Assembly: GCA_035559535.1 (NCBI GenBank)
Contig: DATMBG010000035.1
Location: forward strand, 1-64,000
Source of the DNA: Candidatus Limnocylindrales bacterium
GTDB taxonomy: Bacteria > Moduliflexota > Moduliflexia > Moduliflexales > JAUQPW01
Direction of reading: 5' to 3'
DNA: 64,000 bases
Shown here: positions 61,478-64,000 of the stretch, piece after piece
Position numbering within the stretch: position 1 is the first letter of the stretch
Layout: each line of letters begins with the position of its first letter
The notes under the pieces: generated by a model
Databases searched by the model: none
Told to the model about the DNA's origin: nothing
The model's input: the letters and a program-made list of their open reading frames with translations, nothing else
Translations under genes and position numbers: made by a program

Positions 61478-62773
61478 TTGTTAACCTATATTTTATCCTT
61501 TGCCTTTGTATTAGGAGTTTTAGTCCTTGTTCACGAATTTGGACATTTTATAGCGGCCAAGAAAGCAGGAGTTAGAGTAGAAGTTTTCTCTGTAGGATTT
61601 GGGCCTCGCCTGTTTGGGTTTAAACTGGGAGAGACCGATTATCGGGTTTCTGCATTTCCCTTGGGGGGATACGTTAAATTACCCGGAGAAAATCCCGATG
61701 AAGCCACCGGAGCCCCCTGGGAGTTAAGTTCCAAGTCGGCCCCTCAACGTCTCTTAGTTTTTGCTGCCGGAGCTCTCATGAACATCCTGACGGCAATCTT
61801 TCTTCTTTCCCTGGTTTTTTTCATCGGGGTTCAAGTTCCTAAGTATTTGGATGATCCCCCGGTCGTAGGTTGGGTGGATAAAGATTCCCCGGCCGAGAAG
61901 AGTGGCTTCCAGGTAGGTGATCGGATTCTACGGGTTAACGGAAAAGAGATCTCTACCTGGGAAGATGCCTATAGCTACTTTTTGACTTCTGCAGATATTT
62001 CCTCCCAGGTGGAAGTGGAACGAGACGGAAAAGTGGTGGTCCTTCATGCAACCCCGGAATCTATAAAAAAACTGGGAGCCGGTTATATCGGTCTACAACC
62101 TCCCATGGAACCTGTTGTAGGAGGAATCCAAAAGGGTTTCCCGGCAGATAAAGAGGGGCTTCAGGAGGGAGATCGAATTGTCGCAATAAATGGTACACCC
62201 ATTTATCATTGGCTGGCCATGGCAGAAATCGTCCATAATAGTCCGGGTAAGGAACTGGAGATTACGATTTTAAGAAACGGTCAAGAGATTAAAAAGAAGA
62301 TGATCCCTCAGGTCCAGGATGGAAAGGGGTATCTGGGAATCACGGCAAAACCTCAAACGGTCTTTAAAAAGTATGGTCCTATGGAATCACTCAAAAAAGG
62401 CCTTGCAAGGACCTGGGAAATTACGGTTATGACCTTTGAGCTCCTGGGCCGATTAATTAAACGAGAAGCTTCTACAGGTGCCATCGGAGGCCCTATTATG
62501 ATCGCCCAGATGTCAGGCCAGGCCGCTAAAGCAGGAATGTCAGAACTCCTGGGTTTGATGGGCGTGTTAAGTCTTAACCTGGGAATCCTTAATTTACTCC
62601 CAATACCTGTATTAGATGGAGGCCATATTCTCTTCCTGGTGATCGAACTGATCCTGGGCCGACCTCTCAGTCTTAAAAAGCGAGAACTCGCTCAAAAAAT
62701 AGGCCTCGCCATTTTAATTCCTTTGATGATTCTGGTATTCCACAATGACATCATGAGGTTACTGGCCAAATAG
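61478..62773 (+). CDS. rseP: RIP metalloprotease (RseP/site-2 protease family)
   Basis: 431 residues, integral membrane. H-E-F-G-H zinc motif near residue 18-22, two PDZ domains (about 120-290) and the N-L-L-P-I-P-V-L-D-G-G-H motif that supplies the third ligand. It cleaves anti-sigma factors or signal peptides inside the membrane. It starts with TTG behind AGAGGA. An imperfect GGAGGAAGGATAAA inverted repeat (61400-61460) lies between it and dxr. Confidence 0.94.
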   Translation: MLTYILSFAFVLGVLVLVHEFGHFIAAKKAGVRVEVFSVGFGPRLFGFKLGETDYRVSAFPLGGYVKLPGENPDEATGAPWELSSKSAPQRLLVFAAGALMNILTAIFLLSLVFFIGVQVPKYLDDPPVVGWVDKDSPAEKSGFQVGDRILRVNGKEISTWEDAYSYFLTSADISSQVEVERDGKVVVLHATPESIKKLGAGYIGLQPPMEPVVGGIQKGFPADKEGLQEGDRIVAINGTPIYHWLAMAEIVHNSPGKELEITILRNGQEIKKKMIPQVQDGKGYLGITAKPQTVFKKYGPMESLKKGLARTWEITVMTFELLGRLIKREASTGAIGGPIMIAQMSGQAAKAGMSELLGLMGVLSLNLGILNLLPIPVLDGGHILFLVIELILGRPLSLKKRELAQKIGLAILIPLMILVFHNDIMRLLAK

Positions 62774-62780
62774 GAAGAGA

Positions 62781-62806
62781 ATAGGAGTGTGTGGGGGTGT
62801 GGGGAT
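62781..62806 (+). repeat. One-armed octamer satellite serving as glpX upstream region
   Basis: GAGTGTGTGGGGGTGTGGGG directly precedes the glpX ATG. It consists of the same octamer-like units as the hairpins at 40826 and 41728. It also provides the only SD-like (GGGGG) sequence for glpX. Confidence 0.5.
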
Positions 62807-63772
62807 ATGGAACGTAATTTAGCTTTAGAATTTGTTCGGGTCACCGAAGCCGCTGCATTAGCCAGCTCCAGATGGATGGGCAGAGGGAATGAAAAAGCTG
62901 CCGATCAAGCGGCTATAGAGGCCATGAGACGGGCCTTTAATTTTGTGGAAATTAACGGTACCGTGGTTATCGGAGAGGGGGAACAGGACGAGGTGCCCAT
63001 GCTTTATACAGGTGAAAAAGTCGGCACCGGTCATCCCCCGGAGACCGATATTGCCCTGGATGCCTTAGAGGGGACGACTATCACGGCACTTGGAGGCTAC
63101 AATGCCTTATCAATTATCGCAGCAGCCGGTAAAGGATGTATTCTATCTGTTCCCGATATTTATATGGAAAAAATTGCCGTAGGCCCTCGGGCTAAAGGAG
63201 TTATCAATATCGAGGCTTCCCCGACCCAAAATTTGAAAGCCGTGGCACAGGCCCTGGATTGCCCTCTAGAAGACCTGACGGTGGTGATCCTCGATAGACC
63301 CCGTCATGAAGCTTTAATCAGGGAAATTCGAAGCAATGGAGCCAGAATCCGGTTAATTCCCGATGGAGATGTCTCGGGGGCTATTGCAACCGCCATGGAA
63401 GGCTCCGGTATCGACATTCTGATGGGAATCGGTGGCGCTCCCGAAGGCGTTTTAGCCGCTGCCGCTCTTAAATGTTTGGGAGGGGATATGCAAGGTCGTC
63501 TAGTTTTTCGAAACGATCTGGATAAGGAACGCGCCCGGGAAGCCGGAATTGAAGATACCGATAAGATCTTTACCCTTGAAGATATGGTCCGGGGAGAAGA
63601 GGTAATGTTTGCAGCTACCGGTGTAACCGATGGGGATATGCTTAAAGGAGTTCGCCGTCTCAAGGAAGGAGCCGAGACGTACTCCGTCGTTATGAGATCC
63701 CCAACCCATACGATTCGGTTTATCCAGGCCATCCATTGTGCGGCTACCATTAAAGCAAAAATTGGGCTATAA
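62807..63772 (+). CDS. glpX: Fructose-1,6-bisphosphatase class II
   Basis: 321 residues from the ATG that begins M-E-R-N-L-A-L-E-F; six upstream codons come from satellite repeat. Family motifs include G-E-G-E-Q-D-E-V-P-M-L, the metal site (here D-A-L-E-G-T-T where D-P-x-E-G-T is usual), and G-I-G-G-A-P-E-G-V-L-A-A. It hydrolyses fructose 1,6-bisphosphate in gluconeogenesis. It lies 33 bp after rseP. Confidence 0.94.
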   Translation: MERNLALEFVRVTEAAALASSRWMGRGNEKAADQAAIEAMRRAFNFVEINGTVVIGEGEQDEVPMLYTGEKVGTGHPPETDIALDALEGTTITALGGYNALSIIAAAGKGCILSVPDIYMEKIAVGPRAKGVINIEASPTQNLKAVAQALDCPLEDLTVVILDRPRHEALIREIRSNGARIRLIPDGDVSGAIATAMEGSGIDILMGIGGAPEGVLAAAALKCLGGDMQGRLVFRNDLDKERAREAGIEDTDKIFTLEDMVRGEEVMFAATGVTDGDMLKGVRRLKEGAETYSVVMRSPTHTIRFIQAIHCAATIKAKIGL

Positions 63773-63793
63773 CTATAAATAAAATCCACAGCC

Positions 63794-64000
63794 TTACAAC
63801 CCCTCGAACTTCCTTAACACCAGGGCAGAATTTTTCGATCCGAATCCGATACAGTTACAAACCGAAGTTCGAATCTCGGCTTTTCTTCCAACGTTGGGAA
63901 CATAGTCCAGATCACATTCCGAATCGGGGTTTTCATAATTTATGGTAGGGTGAATAAAATGATTCACCATACTCAACAGCGTTGCCACGACCCCGGCCGC
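63794..64000 (-). CDS. fabF: 3-oxoacyl-ACP synthase II, C-terminal part (cut by window edge)
   Basis: The leftward frame is open to the window edge and ends with TAA or a similar stop at 63794-63796. The 68 codons give A-A-G-V-V-A-T-L-L-S, H-P-T-I-N-Y-E, the D-L-D-Y-V-P-N motif and S-x-x-F-G-F/G-F-G-S-K-N, which is the C-terminal end of FabF-type beta-ketoacyl synthases. The catalytic Cys/His lie beyond the window. A related KAS-family enzyme of another pathway is possible. Confidence 0.82.
   Translation of the reverse strand, partial: AAGVVATLLSMVNHFIHPTINYENPDSECDLDYVPNVGRKAEIRTSVCNCIGFGSKNSALVLRKFEGL

Overview
The window is about 64 kb of bacterial chromosome from a diderm (Gram-negative) organism. 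It encodes LpxH for lipid A synthesis, an OmpA-like outer-membrane protein, a Wzx-type flippase and a polysaccharide chain-length/ligase system. A PEP-CTERM protein and several homologues of the exosortase-A (XrtA/EPS) gene set suggest a biofilm- or floc-forming environmental bacterium, and glycine oxidase (ThiO) in thiamine synthesis suggests an aerobe. Intergenic DNA is rich in palindromic repeats, and TTG/GTG starts are common. I cannot assign a phylum; an uncultured lineage near the Nitrospirota, Methylomirabilota, Tectomicrobia or deltaproteobacterial groups would fit, but this is a guess.

Layout. 1-1850: tail of one GT-C glycosyltransferase and a complete tandem paralogue. 2-5 kb: a zinc-ribbon coiled-coil protein and an orphan hydantoinase-B-like protein. 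5-36 kb: surface and extracellular-polysaccharide region. It holds a PEP-CTERM protein, a flippase, a GT4 transferase, an 1840-residue modular lyase-like protein, an OmpA-family protein, a BNR-repeat protein, an XrtA-type deacetylase and a second lyase-like protein. It then holds a leftward EPS operon: priming transferase, Wzz, tyrosine kinase, XrtA-type ATPase, O-ligase, oxidoreductase-epimerase fusion and GT4. No exosortase is present in the window.

36-45.2 kb: a ten-gene leftward thiamine operon (thiD, thiO, thiZ, thiS, thiG, thiE-2, thiX, thiE-1, thiL, thiY) behind a TPP riboswitch with a terminator against the thiD start. 45-51 kb: leftward envelope and fatty-acid genes (DUF177, rpmF, plsX, fabH, cutA, dacB, lpxH). 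51-57 kb: an orphan solute-binding protein, a PA14-containing GT-C transferase, a UbiA-family phosphoribosyltransferase-like protein and a ChbG/HpnK deacetylase. 57-64 kb: tmRNA, an unrecognised secreted protein, an FMN reductase, cdsA-dxr-rseP, glpX and the 3' end of a fabF-like gene.

The least expected content lies between genes. At least two families of short elements have imperfect terminal inverted repeats. One of them (159 bp in two copies) has a conserved internal fold with a compensatory base change, and its end supplies the last codons of thiE-1. An octamer hairpin satellite flanks thiG. An attenuator-like leader precedes the giant lyase-like gene. The tmRNA and hpnK promoters are back to back and share their -35 bases.
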